DNA from: Pseudomonadota bacterium
GTDB lineage: Bacteria > Desulfobacterota > Desulfobulbia > Desulfobulbales > Desulfocapsaceae
Direction of reading: 5' to 3'
DNA length: 61,502 nt
NCBI GenBank assembly: GCA_018817385.1
Contig: JAHIUA010000038.1
Coordinates: 1-61,502, forward strand
Below the pieces are notes generated by a model. That model saw only the letters and a program-made list of their open reading frames with translations. It made no database searches and had not been told where the DNA came from. Position 1 is the first letter of the stretch. Each line of letters begins with the position of its first letter. The position numbers and the translations under genes were made by a program. Of the stretch, positions 61,104 through 61,502 are shown in pieces.

Positions 61104-61502
61104 AACTATTCAGATTGGGTCTTCTCCATTTTCTTTGAACTGCCCTGCCTACTCCACTGCTGGTTGTATGAGTAGGGGAACTGGTCCAAGAGTAGAAATA
61201 CCTTTACCTGGCTGTTCATTCGCAGTGGCCAGCCACTGGCCTAGCGGAGTTTCATGCAGGTTCGAGCCGCACCATTGCCAGCAAAAAGGCTCTCCTGGTT
61301 AATGCGGACACTTGGACAGACCTGTATCGGGAATAATTTTCTTGGTATATATGTTGCAAGTAACTAGGAGTCTGTCGGATTTAGAGAATCGTAGCGAAAA
61401 TTAGAGAAATCGAGACCAGATTTTCATGGATTTGAGGCGAATAGCAGGCCTATTTAACGAAAATCTATGGAAATATGGGCCGATTTGTCAAATTTGCAGC
61501 AG
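61104..61502. other. Window end, possible insertion-sequence terminus
   Basis: No complete gene. From about 61369, GAGTCTGTCGGATTT and the following AT-rich stretch look like the terminal inverted repeat and leader of an insertion sequence continuing outside the window. A short plus-strand frame near 61230-61320 (KKALLVNADTWTDLYRE) looks coding-like but is incomplete. Confidence 0.25.

Noticed and set aside
1-61502. CRISPR arrays, tRNA, rRNA and prophage genes
   Set aside because: No regularly spaced direct repeats, tRNA-like cloverleafs, rRNA blocks or phage structural genes were seen on reading both strands.

Overview
The window looks like a chromosomal segment of a Gram-negative deltaproteobacterium, most likely a Desulfobulbaceae-type Desulfobacterota. 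Pointers are the yicC / RemA-like / gmk / rlmB block, a stand-alone heptose-7-phosphate kinase, the agmatine plus carboxyspermidine route to spermidine, a DUF3786 fragment, several outer-membrane proteins and many sigma-54 and cyclic-dinucleotide signalling genes. I see no tRNA, rRNA or CRISPR array. No search could be run, so family assignments rest on motifs and remembered homologues.

Layout. 1-4.2 kb: a 5'-truncated DUF3786 relic, then a tight housekeeping block (rfaE1, yicC, RemA-like, gmk, rlmB). 4.2-7.2 kb, minus strand: a four-S1-domain RNA-binding protein followed by a hybrid sensor whose kinase core is gone. 7.5-12 kb: an MacB/LolD-type ABC exporter with a membrane-fusion protein. 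12-16.3 kb: a membrane protein, a pentapeptide-repeat protein and a periplasmic-sensor HD-GYP protein. 16.6-24.5 kb: a sigma-54 activator, divergent from a LysW-like zinc-ribbon gene with an excellent -24/-12 promoter, then speB, speA, a carboxy(nor)spermidine dehydrogenase and nspC. 24.6-26.1 kb: a GEMM-I cyclic-dinucleotide riboswitch with an overlapping terminator in front of an omptin-family outer-membrane protease. 26.3-33.6 kb: a secreted protein, an RCC1 relic, a LysM/FecR protein paired with a CHASE2-PAS-GGDEF-EAL protein, a REP-like cluster and a coiled-coil membrane protein. 33.6-35.8 kb is gene-poor and AT-rich. 35.8-43 kb: a PstS-like binding protein with a chemoreceptor, a PilZ/PATAN protein and a U32 peptidase-family protein. 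43.1-52.2 kb, minus strand: a complete wspABCDEFR-type chemosensory operon ending in a diguanylate cyclase. 52.8-61.5 kb: a D-2-hydroxyacid dehydrogenase with iron-sulfur domains, a CMD-family protein, a small membrane protein, a dead RAYT transposase, an M23 lipoprotein and an outer-membrane barrel with a TNT-like N-terminal domain.

Cyclic-dinucleotide signalling is the theme that links the pieces. It includes synthesis (WspR), probable breakdown (HD-GYP, EAL), binding (PilZ) and an RNA sensor controlling a surface protease. Polyamine synthesis is complete from arginine to spermidine. Short repeats are scattered through the intergenic regions: a three-copy, about 107-bp structured element, REP-like palindromes with a RAYT relic, and a conserved palindromic site present twice.
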